From the NCBI GenBank assembly GCA_013397935.1, contig VZRN01005169.1, forward strand, positions 2,395,658 through 2,459,657: a stretch of DNA of 64,000 nt. Direction: 5' to 3'. The notes below the pieces were generated by a model that saw only the letters and a program-made list of their open reading frames with translations, was not told where the DNA came from and searched no databases. This document shows positions 23,540 through 35,083 of the stretch, piece after piece (position 1 is the first letter of the stretch; every line of letters begins with the position of its first letter). The DNA is from Dasyornis broadbenti. Taxonomy: Eukaryota; Chordata; Aves; Passeriformes; Dasyornithidae. Made by a program: the position numbers and the translations under genes.

Positions 23540-23735
23540 CCAGGATATGGTTTGTTGCATCTCAAAGTAGACCAAATGGACCATGTTCTAAAGACAGGTC
23601 TTTATTTCCACTGATCCTGGAGGGAGCCCAGAGTGCCTCACTCAGGGTTGGGTATCCAAACACCAGTTTTCCATATTTAGTTAGATAATTCTCCCATCTC
23701 TGGTTGGGAGAGTGGAGTTTGGAAGACGGCTGCCA
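23540..23735 (-). mobile_element. Possible LTR remnant (antisense)
   Basis: Directly after the CR1 lies a segment whose complement carries GGAAATAAAGACC, an LTR-like polyadenylation/R region. It is followed by a TGAGATGCAACAAACC block resembling a U5 end. The plus strand reads AGAGTGCCTCACTCAGGG and TTGGGTATCCAAACACC, motifs I associate with bird ERV LTRs, but I cannot name the family. Boundaries and terminal TG/CA are unclear. Confidence 0.35.
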
Positions 23736-23779
23736 ACATCAAGGAGTAGTAAGTAAATAAAAAGGTTTTTTCAGATACA

Positions 23780-24155
23780 TGTTGGGCTGTTGTGGAGCAG
23801 AAAGGCCTTGCAAAGTGAAGGCCTTGTTGCCCTGGTAAAATCCTTGCTGGCTTCTGCTACTTCGGCTAACCAGAGAGCATTCTGGGAATGACTCAGCTAA
23901 ACTGGAGGTGAAAAACAAGTTACATAACTGGAAAACAATTGTTAGAACCAGTAAGTGCTCACACTGTGGGGTTGGTGATTCGTTACACCTGAAGCGTGTT
24001 CCTATCGTGGTTGATGGTGGTTGGTTAAACACGTTTGTTGTGCCTCACAAGTATGCAAACTCATAACAATGCAACAGTTTAAGAACCCTGGATTTTTACA
24101 ATAAAATGTCTTAGCTTATCACCATCTTGTGAAGTCCATGCCATTAATCACCGCA
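23780..24155 (+). mobile_element. Probable solo LTR of an endogenous retrovirus (sense)
   Basis: A 376-bp segment that begins TGTTGGGCTG and ends CACCGCA, i.e. TG...CA. It has an AATAAA signal at 24100-24105 about 50 bp from the end. The upstream AAGAACCCTGG and the downstream TCTTAGCTTATCACCATC and GTGAAGTCCATGCCATTAATC match the R/U5 layout of bird ERV LTRs. The TATA box expected before AAGAACCC appears decayed (GTTTAAG). No short target-site duplication is evident and no primer-binding site follows, so it reads as an old solo LTR. The family is not identified. Confidence 0.5.
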
Positions 24156-25958
24156 TTGGGCAACTTGAGAGAAGGAGTTTGGGGAAAAGGTGAAGTGGTT
24201 TTTTAGGGGGAATGAAAGTCTCCTTTTGTGACATTGTTCTTCTCTACAAAGAACTACCACAGAGGACATAGAAAACAGGTTTTTTCTGACTTTTGATGAT
24301 GACTATGAGGAAGGAATCTCAGGAGGACAGAAAATGGAGCTAAGGATGGTTCCAATGATTTCACACTGAATCTGAGAAATACAGCTTCACTGTGGATGTG
24401 CAAGGCTAACACATGGAACCCGACCATCAGTGCAAGAAGTATATCATAATTAATTAAACATGAGCTCAACCTTAGCGTATTTATGGTTTGTGACCCTGGA
24501 CAACTGTCTGCGATTTGCACCCAGAAAAAACCCCAAATACTAACAGAAACTAATGTGAAGAGTTGTGTATCGGAGAGAAAACTAACTACAGCAAGAAGTA
24601 TTCAGACCTGCCAGTATTTGAACAACATCACACTTCCAAAATGTGGGGTTTTGCCAAGGAAACAATGCTTTTCTTCCTACCATAAGTGCCCATGGCTCCT
24701 CCTTATGTTCAATTCTCTGCCAGCACTTTCTGCTTTCACAGTTCTCTTCCATCCTGTATTGTGGCTCTAGTGCAATATGTGACAATTAATAAGAACTGTG
24801 AATCAAAGCTTCCAGCTATGATGAGACAGCAGATAGATTAATTAACAGAAAAAGAGCTTTTGGGGAGGGAGACTGAAAGGAATCTCAGTCAGACTGCTCA
24901 CATTCTAATGGTAATAAGAACCTAGTTTTAACAAATAGTCCTGAGTTTTTGTAGGGTTCTTCCTAAACTTCTGAACGCGACAATTACCTTTTACAGTGGC
25001 CATAAGATGCATCAAATGGATCTAGGGTAATAAGATAGATCTTTAGCTTTTAGCCATTCACTTTTATTTTTCTTCCTGATCTCAGCAGTACACCATCACA
25101 CATGGCTTTGTTTCAAATGGAAGACTTCATGCTGTGAATCTTTTACAATGAAAACTCATTATTCTGCTTATGAAGAGTATGAAATGACTTAGAATATAAT
25201 CTCTCTATGTCCATAATTTGAAGTTAAGCACGCTGTTCAGACAGAATTGAAGGCAATGTGTTTATGGTCCCCAGTGGCTGAGGAATAAGGGAGGAATTCA
25301 ACTGCATTGTAATTAGTGTAATCAAAGAATTATGGATTTGTTTTTAAATCGAGAAGAAGACACAAGTTGCTTTTTATGGACTGAAAACATTTAGTTCAAA
25401 TTCCAGTTGCGGGAAATTTTGTAGTAGCCATTTAAGCAGGTCTCTTTATGTGTTGCTCAGCAGAGTTTTCTCACTTTCACAAATAATTTTTAACAAATTA
25501 TTTAAAACGCTCATTGTCTTTTCACCATTGTACAACTCTAGCAATGTCTCACTGCTATCACTGAACAGTTAATAATTAAAAGTAAGGTATTGGAGGCTAA
25601 TTGTCAGTTAATCAACCCCAGCAATATGTTATGCAAGACCTATGAGCTGCTAAAGCTTCTTCTGACTGGTCTGGCAGGAAAGAATGGTTACAAAACCATG
25701 GAACAAGATGGAATAGATTTGTATAAAAGGCCCCATTGGTGGGAGTCTCTTGGTTGTCATTCCCTTGGCATACAAGAAGCGCTGTAGAAAACAGTGCACT
25801 GAACTTCCAGTAGTTCCTGTCATGCCCTCTTAAGAGGTTGCTTTTAGACAGTGGTATTAGTTTGTGTCTGAAAGGGAAGAGAAACCCACAGTTCCTTTCT
25901 GTGCCAGGGAAGCTGAAAGGTGATTGATTTCCTCTCCCTACCAAGATTTCTCCCACTA

Positions 25959-25970
25959 ATATATATATAT
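25959..25970. repeat. (AT)6 run
   Basis: Twelve alternating A/T bases. It is short simple sequence and nothing else distinguishes it. Confidence 0.85.
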
Positions 25971-26308
25971 GAGATGACTAAAACCAATGATGTTGCCATG
26001 TACAGTATGACTTAGGTGGATGCATTTATCACCCACACTTTGTAGAGTTCAAAACTAACCAGACACCTTAGAGCTGGTTATTTTCAAGGTCTCTGGGCTA
26101 TAGAGATGTTGCCGATGTATCTGAATGGCATTTGGACACTGGGCTGTGCAATTCATCAGCTCCTCAGCAGAATTACAACAGACAAGAAAACAGCAAATAT
26201 AGGCTAATAGGGCTGAGGGGCTGGCACAGAACCAGCAGTGATTGTAGCTGCTTCCTTTTTTAAAGGGCAGACAGAAAAAAACCCCAGAGATTTGTCTTCC
26301 ATTCCTTT

Positions 26309-26323
26309 TGTGTGTGTGTGTGT
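26309..26323 (+). repeat. (TG)n microsatellite
   Basis: About seven TG units within CCTTTTGTGTG...TTC. Short simple repeat. Confidence 0.9.
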
Positions 26324-28324
26324 TCTAAGTGTGAAAGTGTTGTGTGCCTCTGCTTAGAAAAGAAAGCAAAAAGTGAGGAGCTAAAGAAGACACAAAACCC
26401 AGCAGGCCTGATTAAGATCTTTACCTGGAAGGAAAAGTCCTGAATTTTTGTCTTTTCTTTAATAATCAGTCTGTAAAGCCATGGGATGAAAATGGAAAGA
26501 GCACAGAAGCAGGCATTTCAAAACATAAATTCTCGTTTCTATGTGACCATGGCTCAAAGCTCTGCTGCTCCTACATCCCCTGCCATGTTTTGGTTTCCTT
26601 TCCTCAACAGTTGCAGATGTAAGAGGAGGAATAAGGAGTGATCCCAGCTCCTTCATTCTTCTGGTGATCTATCAAATGCAAGAATGGTTGGGGAATTTGA
26701 GCTCCTGCCCCTTTTGGGGACAGTATATTACCCAGGACACAAATTAATACAAAAAAGATAGACAAGGCTCTGTCTTCTCCAGTTATGTTATAAGAAGCAC
26801 CTATTCCAGATTGAATTCCGGGTTCAGGGAGCATCTTCTCCGCTGATCTGACTGAGATGCTCTGCTTCACATAGACCTGAATTTCCGATGCAACTTACAG
26901 ATGTGATATTAACTTGTTCTCCACAGTTCCTTATTTGATATCTTCTGTCTAAGGTAGGTGGCTCTTACCCAGCACTAAACAAGGCACTCAGGTGTGTAAT
27001 TTTGATCTTGGATTCTATTTTTTAATCTATATCCCTCAAAGTTAGTCAATACGAATTGCATGCTTTGTTGGACTTGTCCCTTCATTTTTCAGGTGTTGTG
27101 AACTATAAAGCAGTGATAATTAGCATTTCCCAAACCTGAAGAAAAATATGAAGATAATTACATTAAAGAGCTAGAACTGCTCAAAGTCTGAGGTGACAAA
27201 TAGGGCAGCATGGAAAGTAATTTTTTCCTGCCCCGTTAAAATTCTGTAGAATTCACTAGTGTGTCTGCTCTGCACTGAAATGAAAACATGAGAGAGATCT
27301 GTCCCACACTGTTCAGGTCAGGGCACTCACCAGGCTTTAACTCTACTGTCACAACCATAATTTGAGCCAGTCAGAGATAGATCTCGTGCTTTATTCGTTT
27401 CTATGAGTGCCTTGGTTGTGCTTGGTAGCTGCTCCAAAACGAGTCTCTTTCCAGTTTACCCCAGGCCCGTGATGTATTTCCTATCTACAGTGTTGCTTTG
27501 AACACTTCTGGACAAAGCTGGGTTGTGCACAGCAGATCCTTAATGAACAGTCACTTAAATAAGCAGCTTACCAATGAACTCTAGGAATTGGAGCCTGTCT
27601 GAAGATTTTTGCGCTCATAAAGGTATTTCCTCTTTGAGAAATATTTATTTTTCACTGGTAGAGAGTATTTTCTAGAATTTCTTTTATCTTGAAAATCAGA
27701 ACAAACTTTCTCAAGGCTACCACCAGATCTAGCAAGATAGGTATTTACCAAAACAGATGACAAAGCCTGTCTTTAATTTCAGCTTTCTTCTTAGCTCCAT
27801 TTTGGAGAAATACGTTAACTGGATGTACAAAACATAGCTAGGAATTATTGATCTCTGCTGAAATCAAGCCTCCAAGTATGTTTAGGAAGATAAACAGGAA
27901 CAGATTGCGTCAAATTTACAGAAAAGAGAAGTAAAAACAGTCATTATGCCACCAACTTCTTTCACTCTGACACCAGGGGTCTACCCACTGGACACATTAT
28001 ATTTTCTTAAAACACATTGATTGAATACAGCGTGAGGTTTTGTTTGCTGGAATTCATTGCTTAGAATTGTTCCCAGGATATTTGCTATTATTATGCCCTT
28101 CAATTTCTTTGGCTGTTTTGCTGTTTCTCTCGTTGATAACCCTGTTATTCCCCCATGCTTAATCCTCCCCTGGACTCTGCTGCTTGATTGTACGGGGGTG
28201 TTATCGCCACTGATTGACTGGCCGTGTCTTTTAGTCCCTTTCTGTTTGTGTGGGTAGGGGGTTAAAGCACTGAAAAGGGGGATTAGATGCAGGTTTACAG
28301 CCCATAACTCTGCCCTTATGTGAC

Positions 28325-28332
28325 TGACGTCA
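28325..28332. promoter_or_regulatory. Perfect CRE palindrome TGACGTCA
   Basis: The full cAMP-response-element consensus, the binding site of CREB/ATF bZIP dimers, occurs once here in a CpG-poor background. An eight-base palindrome is expected about once per 65 kb by chance, so presence alone proves nothing. No TATA box, CpG island or gene start is close. Confidence 0.25.
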
Positions 28333-29179
28333 TGGTAATTAGACATTGGCAAGTTCCCTGTAATGCCATTGCATGGTTATCACTACAATTTAAAATACAA
28401 ATGGGTTCTTTGCATGCTGTTGTTATTTCTAACTTTTTTTATTTTCTTCTCTCCTCACTGAGTTAAAAATCTCTTTTACTTCTCGAAAGAGTTTGCGCTG
28501 GTCTCTGCCTACACCTGATTGCCTCTCAGTTGTCACAAAATTCCTCTCCTGGTTTGCATAATCATAGGTTTATTCCTTTTTTCTTCTTTTTTCATCATAA
28601 ATTCTTATGTGTGGTGTCTGACCTGCTTAGGGGAAAATCACCACATTACCTGCAAATGGGCTTGGCTGCCTTTGACACCAGGCAACCATCAGATTGATTT
28701 TCAGCAATAGTTATTCACACACAAACCTTAACAGCCTGGCACCTGTGTATCTATCGAACCCTTTTGGTAGCCCTTGTTCCTGGCCATACCCCTGGGCCAA
28801 TGAACAAACTGCTGCTGTCGATTCTATCTATTTGCCAGCATCTCTGGGGAATAAAGAGGGAGCACAGCTACAGAACCAAAGGTTAGGAAAATTCATTAAA
28901 CAAAAATAATGAATCCCTCAGTTCCTAAGCACCAGTTCAGCAAAGATATTTAATTACTTGCTGGTCTTTACTCATATCTTCTTAGTGAGGTATGTGTTTA
29001 TGAACTTCTGGTAGATTGGAATCAAACAGAGTTTGAATTCACCTTTTAAGATTTTAAAAATAAGGAAAAGGAAAGAAAGAAAATTACTTTCTAGATTAAA
29101 TTTCTGAAATTATTGGGACAACTCTAATGTAAAAAATTGCAACTATCTTTGGCATAGCTACCTGATAATTTCATTGTTG

Positions 29180-29194
29180 TTTTTTTTTTTTTTT
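29180..29194 (+). repeat. T15 homopolymer
   Basis: Fifteen T residues after TTGTTG. No retroposon is attached. Confidence 0.9.
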
Positions 29195-29582
29195 AACAAA
29201 GGGACAATTCCAGTTGATAACTAGCTGTGAGTTATGAATGCTTCTTTATCAGCGGGTATAGGATATCTGTGCACATAAATTTGCCCAAGTGCACAGCTAC
29301 TGAGTCCATGCTTTTGTCCCCAAGCATTTTGACGACAATTGCATTTTCATTTTGAGGTTGCCTAGGAGGGATCTCCAAGGTTTGCAGCTCTGTTTATTTG
29401 TTTATCTCTACTAAATAATGCCTGTATGGAATTCTGGACAGGTGACTCCAGCAAAATATAGCAACAAAAAATTCCTCAAGAGACTTCTGCCCTCTTGTCA
29501 CCCACTCTTTTATGTGTCTGGGACTTTCTTAAGTGTTAATGGGAAATGTCTTTGTCAATCCACAGTGCCTTGCAATCTTTGT

Positions 29583-29737
29583 CATAGAGTCTTGGAATCA
29601 CAGTATGATTTGGGCTAAAAGGGACCTCAAAGATCATCCAGGTCCAACCACCCTGCCTTGGGCAGGGATACCTTTCTCTAGACCAGGTTGCTCCAAGCCC
29701 TGTCCAACCTGGCCTTGAACACTTCCAGGGATGGAAC
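29583..29737 (-). mobile_element. CR1 LINE, 3'-terminal fragment (antisense)
   Basis: About 155 bp: CATAGAGTCTTGGAATCACAG, ATTTGGGCTAAAAGGGACC, AAAGATCATCCAGGTCCAACC, 'GGGCAGGGATACC', CTAGACCAGGTTGCTCC, CCTGGCCTTGAACACTTCC, AGGGATGGAAC. The 3' terminus is present and the element is 5'-truncated at about 29737. Overlapping frames at 29536-29739 are repeat translation. Confidence 0.93.
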
Positions 29738-32147
29738 ATATGACATTTACAGAGGAAAACAACAGAAAGGAAACAGAAGAAACTGAAAACTTCTAGGCCA
29801 ATACCACCATTTAGTCAAACCTTGCTTACTGGTGAATGTGCAGCTGTTTCATGAAATGCCTCAGCGTATTTAATCAAGATTCTAATCTTTTTCTGCTGGT
29901 GTCCCTCACCTGAATGTCCCACACAGTGTTGGTTGATGGCCTCAAGAAAGGGCAGTTGGGGATGAAGGACATAAAAGTCATAACACGTAATTTAAATGCC
30001 TTAACTTTTATTTAAAGGTATTAAGATATGAGAGATACTTGTGATCAGCTAGACTGGGGTTAAGTTTTTGGGATTTGGGTATTTTTCCTCTCTAGAATGA
30101 AATTTTCCTTATTAGTTTTTTCATAGACAGAGAGTGAGTTATGACATAACTTATCTGCCAATATCTTTTCAATAGCACTGTGGGGGTTCAGTGGTTTATT
30201 GTACTATAGGTCCATTGGGATCCAGGAAATGGAGAGTTTATTTCTGTCACTTGCTAATTACAAATTATCTCTATTTCTGCTTCTCAGTTTCTCTTTATTG
30301 TCTTTCTGTAAAGTAGAGAGAAAGAGGCTGCTTTCTTTCTAAGAGGTCTTCAGGATTCCTGGCATCCTGATATTTTTGAGCATCTAAGTTTTTAAAGACC
30401 CTAGTTTCTTTGTTGAAATAAAACCCTTCAAAATTAATAATACTTAAAAATATCTGAGTTCATTCTCTACTTGGTTGATTTTTTCTGTATTTTGGACAGT
30501 CCTGTGCTCTGTCAAGATGAGAAAACTCCCATGAAGTAACTTTATTAATGCATTTAAGAAATAAAGCACTGCTGTTCTCACATTTGATAGCATAAATCTC
30601 TTCAACATCTCCAAAAACATCTGTGTCTACTCCAGCAGATGATTCTGACATTGTTGTGCATCCTGTGATTGTTATTATGGAATGTTTCCGGCTGGTCCCT
30701 GTTTGTAATATGATATGAACACAGACAGCAGAGTTAGCACACTTCCCTTAGAGCCAATCTTTCCAGGTTCTTGGAGGATAACTTTTTCATAACTTGCTTT
30801 TGACCCAAGGATTTTGTTTAATATTGAAATAAAAAGGTTGATCCTCCTGATAACACCATGAATTTCCTGGGAAAAACAAAAAAACCAAAAAAAACAAAAA
30901 AACAAAAACCCGGGAAGGTACTTTTTGTTCATTTTCTCTTTTTCCTTCCAGTTAGGTCTGTGAAGAGGTTGTCTGACATCCATTATCTGTCACAGGACGG
31001 ATTTATGGGATGTTAATATCCTTTACATTACTTTTCTACTTGTCAGAGCTTAAATTCTGAGCCAAGTTCTCTTAAAAGGAGACCAAAAAGAAACAAAAGT
31101 AATGATGAAAATAAATATTATGGAAAGCCTCTTGAGATAGTCTGTTCTTTCTAAGAGAAAAGTTTTATTTTTTCTATATTTCAGTTTTTCACCAATAAAA
31201 CACAAAGGATAAGAAATATATCTGAGAGTCATGGAGCTTAGGGGACTCCAGTGAGTAATATCTGCAAAATGAAGATGTTTCAGAGGTGTATCTTTCCCAC
31301 AAAAGCACAGGGTAGCCTCTGCCTACCCCAGTGCCTGCTATTGCAATAGCGCTGGTTGGAATCATCCCTCAAAGGTTGTTTGTGACCTGTATGAGATGAA
31401 TTTAGCACCCACCAGCAATTACTGTGCTGACTGCTCTCTCCTTTATATAATGCCACATTGGCAGCGTTCTGGATCACCTCTGACGCCTCAGAGACAATAT
31501 GTGCATCATGAACTCTTCTACAACTGCACTGCAAGTTTCTTTCCTGCTGTACTACAGCGGAGTGATGAGCAACCAGAAGTAAGCTTCCTTTGCTCTTCCT
31601 CATTCCCTGTCTGCTCTCGGGATGTGAAAATATTGGCTACACAGGGGTTTTATCTATTCTATTAAACTTTAATGTTGGCTGGCACAAAGACCACCCTCTA
31701 TGCAATGACTCACATTCTTAAAACATTTTCCTTCAAAGACTGCACAGTTGCTTTCCAGTTGTCTATTGGAAATCATCCCTGCTCCGTGCTAGATCTCAGC
31801 CTGCATTTGGGAAATGCTTGGGGGATATTTGTTTCCTTTCATGGAAACATTGTCAGGGATTGCTTTAATAATCCAGTAGCTTGAGGAATATTTTCTGGTA
31901 TAATCTAATTTAGTTGTGTTGGTGGAGCCAGCCTGTCCTTAAGGCACTGCTGAATAGCGGTGAAATCCTTTTCTGAGCACATCACTGGATAGTAATGCAC
32001 AAAGATGTCTCAAGATGGTCCATAAAATGATTATAATACTAATACTATCCTGTTTGTGTAACACATGAAATTTTGGGGGCTGCTGCTGAAAATTTCTACC
32101 TCAATTTTGAACTAAACCTTAAAAGGAGGTTTAGAGGGGATAATTAC
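29738..32147. other. Unique non-coding DNA
   Basis: No repeat family or RNA gene recognised apart from an A-rich stretch at 30872-30908. Two minus frames (30460-30651 and 31280-31603) have protein-like composition but no recognisable domain and no splice or promoter support. Confidence 0.5.
30872..30908 (+). repeat. A-rich low-complexity tract
   Basis: A-runs broken by single C or CC. On the minus strand it is a long T-rich pyrimidine tract ending CCCAG, which mimics a splice acceptor. It is listed only as low-complexity sequence. Confidence 0.85.
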
Positions 32148-32723
32148 TGTCTTGGTTTTGGCTGGAGTGGTGTTAATGTTCTTCACAGTAGCTGTTATGG
32201 GGCTGTGTTTTGAATTTGTGCTGAAAACTGCATTGATAACATAGGGATGTTTTCCTTATTGCTGGGCAGTGTTTACACACAGTCCAGGCCATTTGTGCTC
32301 TTCACTCCACGTCAGCAGTGAGGAGGCTGGGGGGGCACTGGGAGCTGGGAGGGGACACACCCAGGACAGTTGACCCCAACAGACCCCAGGGATATTCCAT
32401 AACATATAGCACCACGCTCAGGAATAACCGCTGGCAGAAGAAGAAGGAAGTGAGGGACATTCAGAGTGATGGTGTTTGTCTCCAAGCCACATGTTACTCA
32501 CAATGAAACCCTGCTTTCCTGGGTTTCCTGCCTGGCCCATGAAAAGTGGTGAATTAATTCTTTAATTTATGTATGCAGCTTTTGCTTTACTTATTAAACT
32601 GTTTTTCTCTCAACCCACAAGTTTTCTCACGCCAACCCTTGTAAGTCTCTCCTCCCTCCAGCTGGTTGGGAGTGAGTGAGCAGCAGTCTGGGGCTGAGCT
32701 CCTGCCATGGCTAAAACACAACA
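32148..32723 (+). mobile_element. ERVL-type endogenous retrovirus LTR (sense)
   Basis: A 576-bp LTR of a widespread bird ERVL-like family. It starts TGTCTTGGTTTTGGCTGG. Next come CTTCACAGTAGCTGTTATGG, 'TTTGTGCTGAAAACTGC', 'TTCCTTATTGCTG', 'GAGGAGGCTGGGGGGGCAC', 'GGGGACACACCC' and GACCCCAGGGATATTCCATA. The U3/R part has AGAAGAAGGAAG and 'AGTGATGGTGTTTGTC'. The ATTAAA polyadenylation signal is at 32593-32598 and the end is CTAAAACACAACA. The TATA element that should precede the AGAAGAAG block is mutated (GGAATAAC), so promoter strength is probably low. No clear target-site duplication was seen. A primer-binding-site-like sequence follows, so it reads as a 5' LTR rather than a solo LTR. Confidence 0.9.
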
Positions 32724-32965
32724 CTTGACTGGTATTGGGTTCTGGGATTTGTGAAACGCCCTACCAAGGCTTCTAGACCATGTCATGATGTGCGCCTCAA
32801 GCAGACAGAATTACACCAGATAGAATATGATGAAAGAACAAGAAATGTTCTGATGGGGATTAAAACCCCCTTATTGTGTAAGACATTAGCCAATTTTACT
32901 GAGTGGTGGTACAGAAGAATCTTCTGCGATGGGGAAGCTATGCCACAAGCACTCCCTTGTTAGAC
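32724..32965 (+). mobile_element. ERVL primer-binding site and leader remnant
   Basis: Six bases after the LTR, TGG at 32730 opens a stretch that parallels the 3' end of tRNA-Leu. It shares TGGTA at the start, GGGATT at 32744-32749 and ACGCC at 32756-32760. A tRNA-Leu primer is what gives ERVL elements their name. A 70-codon frame overlaps this leader from 32751 to 32963 and ends in a stop. I recognise no Gag, protease or polymerase motif in it. No internal genes follow, so the provirus is truncated. The right boundary is approximate. Confidence 0.55.
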
Positions 32966-33049
32966 TAAAATTTCTTTATATTTGTGCTTGTCCATGTCAC
33001 ACCTATTTTCAACAGCAAGAAAGGAGACTGTTTTCTCTTCTCTCGACAG
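32966..33049. other. Spacer carrying a pyrimidine-rich acceptor
   Basis: It lies between the ERV leader remnant and the exon-like segment at 33050. The last 22 bases include CTGTTTTCTCTTCTCTCGACAG, a textbook-looking polypyrimidine tract plus AG. Nothing else is recognised. Confidence 0.4.
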
Positions 33050-33101
33050 GACAGATGACACCTGTGTGTGACATCTGAGGAGTGACAAAAGCCCACTTCA
33101 G
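33050..33101 (+). ncRNA. Candidate non-coding or UTR exon downstream of the LTR (unproven)
   Basis: A 52-nt segment framed by TCTCTTCTCTCGACAG| on the left and CAG|GTAAGA on the right, both close to vertebrate splice consensus. All three plus frames contain a TGA, so it cannot be an internal coding exon. It could be a lncRNA exon, a 5' UTR exon or a poison exon. It lies 0.33 kb downstream of the sense-oriented ERVL LTR, so an LTR-started transcript is conceivable, although the LTR's TATA box looks decayed. Chance is the main alternative, as no partner exon can be assigned. Confidence 0.3.
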
Positions 33102-35019
33102 GTAAGAACTGGGGACTTTTTAAAATTGGCTATATTTGCTTAAATCTTCCCAGCGCTAATGTGAAGAAAACATGTCCTGGAGTGACTCTACTAACAGCAA
33201 ACTCTTTCCAAACTGACAGCAAAAATCCACCTAATCGGAGAAAAGTACCAGATCAAACAATTAAAAAAAAGTGAGCCATTCTCTTGTCTTAGAGATCCAA
33301 ATCACCTAGTGAGATGGCTATGATCAGTACTTAAAAGAGAAACAAAACAAGAAATGGCCAAATTAAATGGGGGGGAAAAAAAGGTTAAAAAAAATCATTT
33401 ATGAAGCAGACAGATAATTTCAAACAGCTTTCATACCAGGAATAGGGCACCATTACAATGAGAAAACCTTTAATTATGTTGTAAAGGTCTGATATTCCAC
33501 TGAAATGTCATTTCAAAATAAACTTCTAACAGTTAATTATCAGTGATATTTAACTTGTGGGAAAATTAAATATCACCACATACTCCTGTGATCATTTTAT
33601 TGCTTTTGTAGACATTTTAATATTTTAATGGTTTCCAAGTAACAATGAAAAAGGCATGCCACCAAGTATGTTTTCTTGGCTTTCTGTAGATAATCATATA
33701 ACCTTTTCTTTGTCTTCTTCATACAAAACAGACCTTTGAGTCAGCGAGGGACAGGACTGAAAGGAAAAGCTTTGGGAATAAATATGGGAATAAACATTGC
33801 TCTGATTCCCTTAGCCAGCACCATTCCTGGGAAAGAAGTTTTATTAACTGTGGTAACTGGAAATACAATGCTGAACGAACAAATATTGAAGCCCTATTAG
33901 CATTCAGCTAGAAAATCAGATGAATGTGCAGTGCTCCAGTCAGTGACCTGTGTATTATCCAAAGCTTATAAAACACGTCGAGTGATCAGACCTAAGGATG
34001 CAGCGACCCTGATCAGGCACAGAAGGAAGGCTGGAACAGGAAACCTCCTGTGCTCTTGTATAAATCCATACTACACAAGCTAAAGGACTGGGATTGTCAG
34101 GAAAAGGTATGAATTATAAGGCCAGACATGACTATTATGTGAGTGACAGTTGAATCAGAGGTTTCGATTGAATTGGTTCTAGAAATGGATGGATCCAACT
34201 TGCCACAACTGGCTGGGTGTTATTAATCCTTCTCCATGGTGAGCCAATGCAACATGAATCATTAAAGGGGCTTGGCTCAAGAAGGTTGGTTTGTCCCTCA
34301 CTGCAACATTTATTTGCCTGCTTCTAGCAGTTGCTTCCAGTTTCAAATATTGTGCAAAAAATCTCCAAAATAAATACCATTATCTTGAAATATTCCAATC
34401 ATCCTGAGATGGACATTATAAACAAGAGTAGGAAAAGGACAGAAGTGAAATTTTAAGATCCATATTGGTCTTATTATTGTGTTAAGCATTAGCTGAGATG
34501 CTTATCCAAATTCTGATCTCCAGGCCCTTTACATGAAGTTATGTTTGGAGAAATATGACAAAAATCCTGGAAACTGAAGGTAATGGAATTTTTTGACAAA
34601 GTCAACATCCTCTTGCACAGAATCATGAAATTAATAATTTTCTTGCTCCTGTAAATTACCCTATCTTCAGAAATACTGTGAGACTGACTCTTTCTGTGTT
34701 AGTGGGAAATTCATCTAATATTTCTTCAGCATGAGATGAAGGCAAAAAGTGCCTTTCATCTAGAACTTGCAGGACTGTTGTTGACTCTTTTAATGTGAAC
34801 AGACCTCTGCATCTCTCATCAAGTTGTGTAGTCTAAGGTCATATTGCTTAAGAAGTCAAATGCGCCTCAAATTCTCTGCTTAGTTCATGTCGTGTAAACT
34901 GACAAATGCCCCTCAGCAGCATTTTTACAGTAAAGACAGCAAAAAGACACGGATAGATACAAGAATGACTGCTAGACAGGAAGAGTATCCAGTCCTTTGG
35001 AAATTATGCTACCAGTAAA
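33102..35019. other. Unique non-coding DNA
   Basis: I see no gene or repeat family in this stretch. It contains short A and G runs near 33370-33400 only. Confidence 0.5.
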
Positions 35020-35083
35020 TGAATCATAGAATGGCTTGGCTTGTAAGACACCTTAAAGATCATCCAGCTCCAAGCCTCCCTCC
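35020..35083 (-). mobile_element. CR1 LINE, short 3'-terminal fragment (antisense)
   Basis: About 64 bp: GAATCATAGAATGGCTTGGC, a decayed TTGTAAGACACC block and TTAAAGATCATCCAGCTCC. Strongly 5'-truncated. The small frames over it are shadows. Confidence 0.85.

Larger units (their letters stand above)
24156..29582. other. Unique non-coding DNA
   Basis: No gene or interspersed repeat recognised over about 5.4 kb. It holds an (AT)n run at 25959-25970, a (TG)n run at 26309-26323 and a T-run at 29180-29194. Open frames reach 123 codons (27981-28352, minus) without domain support. The stretch 28040-28340 contains a perfect TGACGTCA palindrome and is discussed in the findings. Confidence 0.5.

Noticed and set aside
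30460..30651. Minus-strand frame starting MSESSAGVDTDVFGDVEE with protein-like composition
   Set aside because: Only 63 codons, unrecognised, no upstream promoter or acceptor and no AATAAA at a sensible distance. Worth a search but not an annotation.
30872..30908. A-rich run as a splice acceptor on the minus strand (T-tract ending CCCAG)
   Set aside because: It is simple sequence, and the following segment has no donor and no recognisable coding content.
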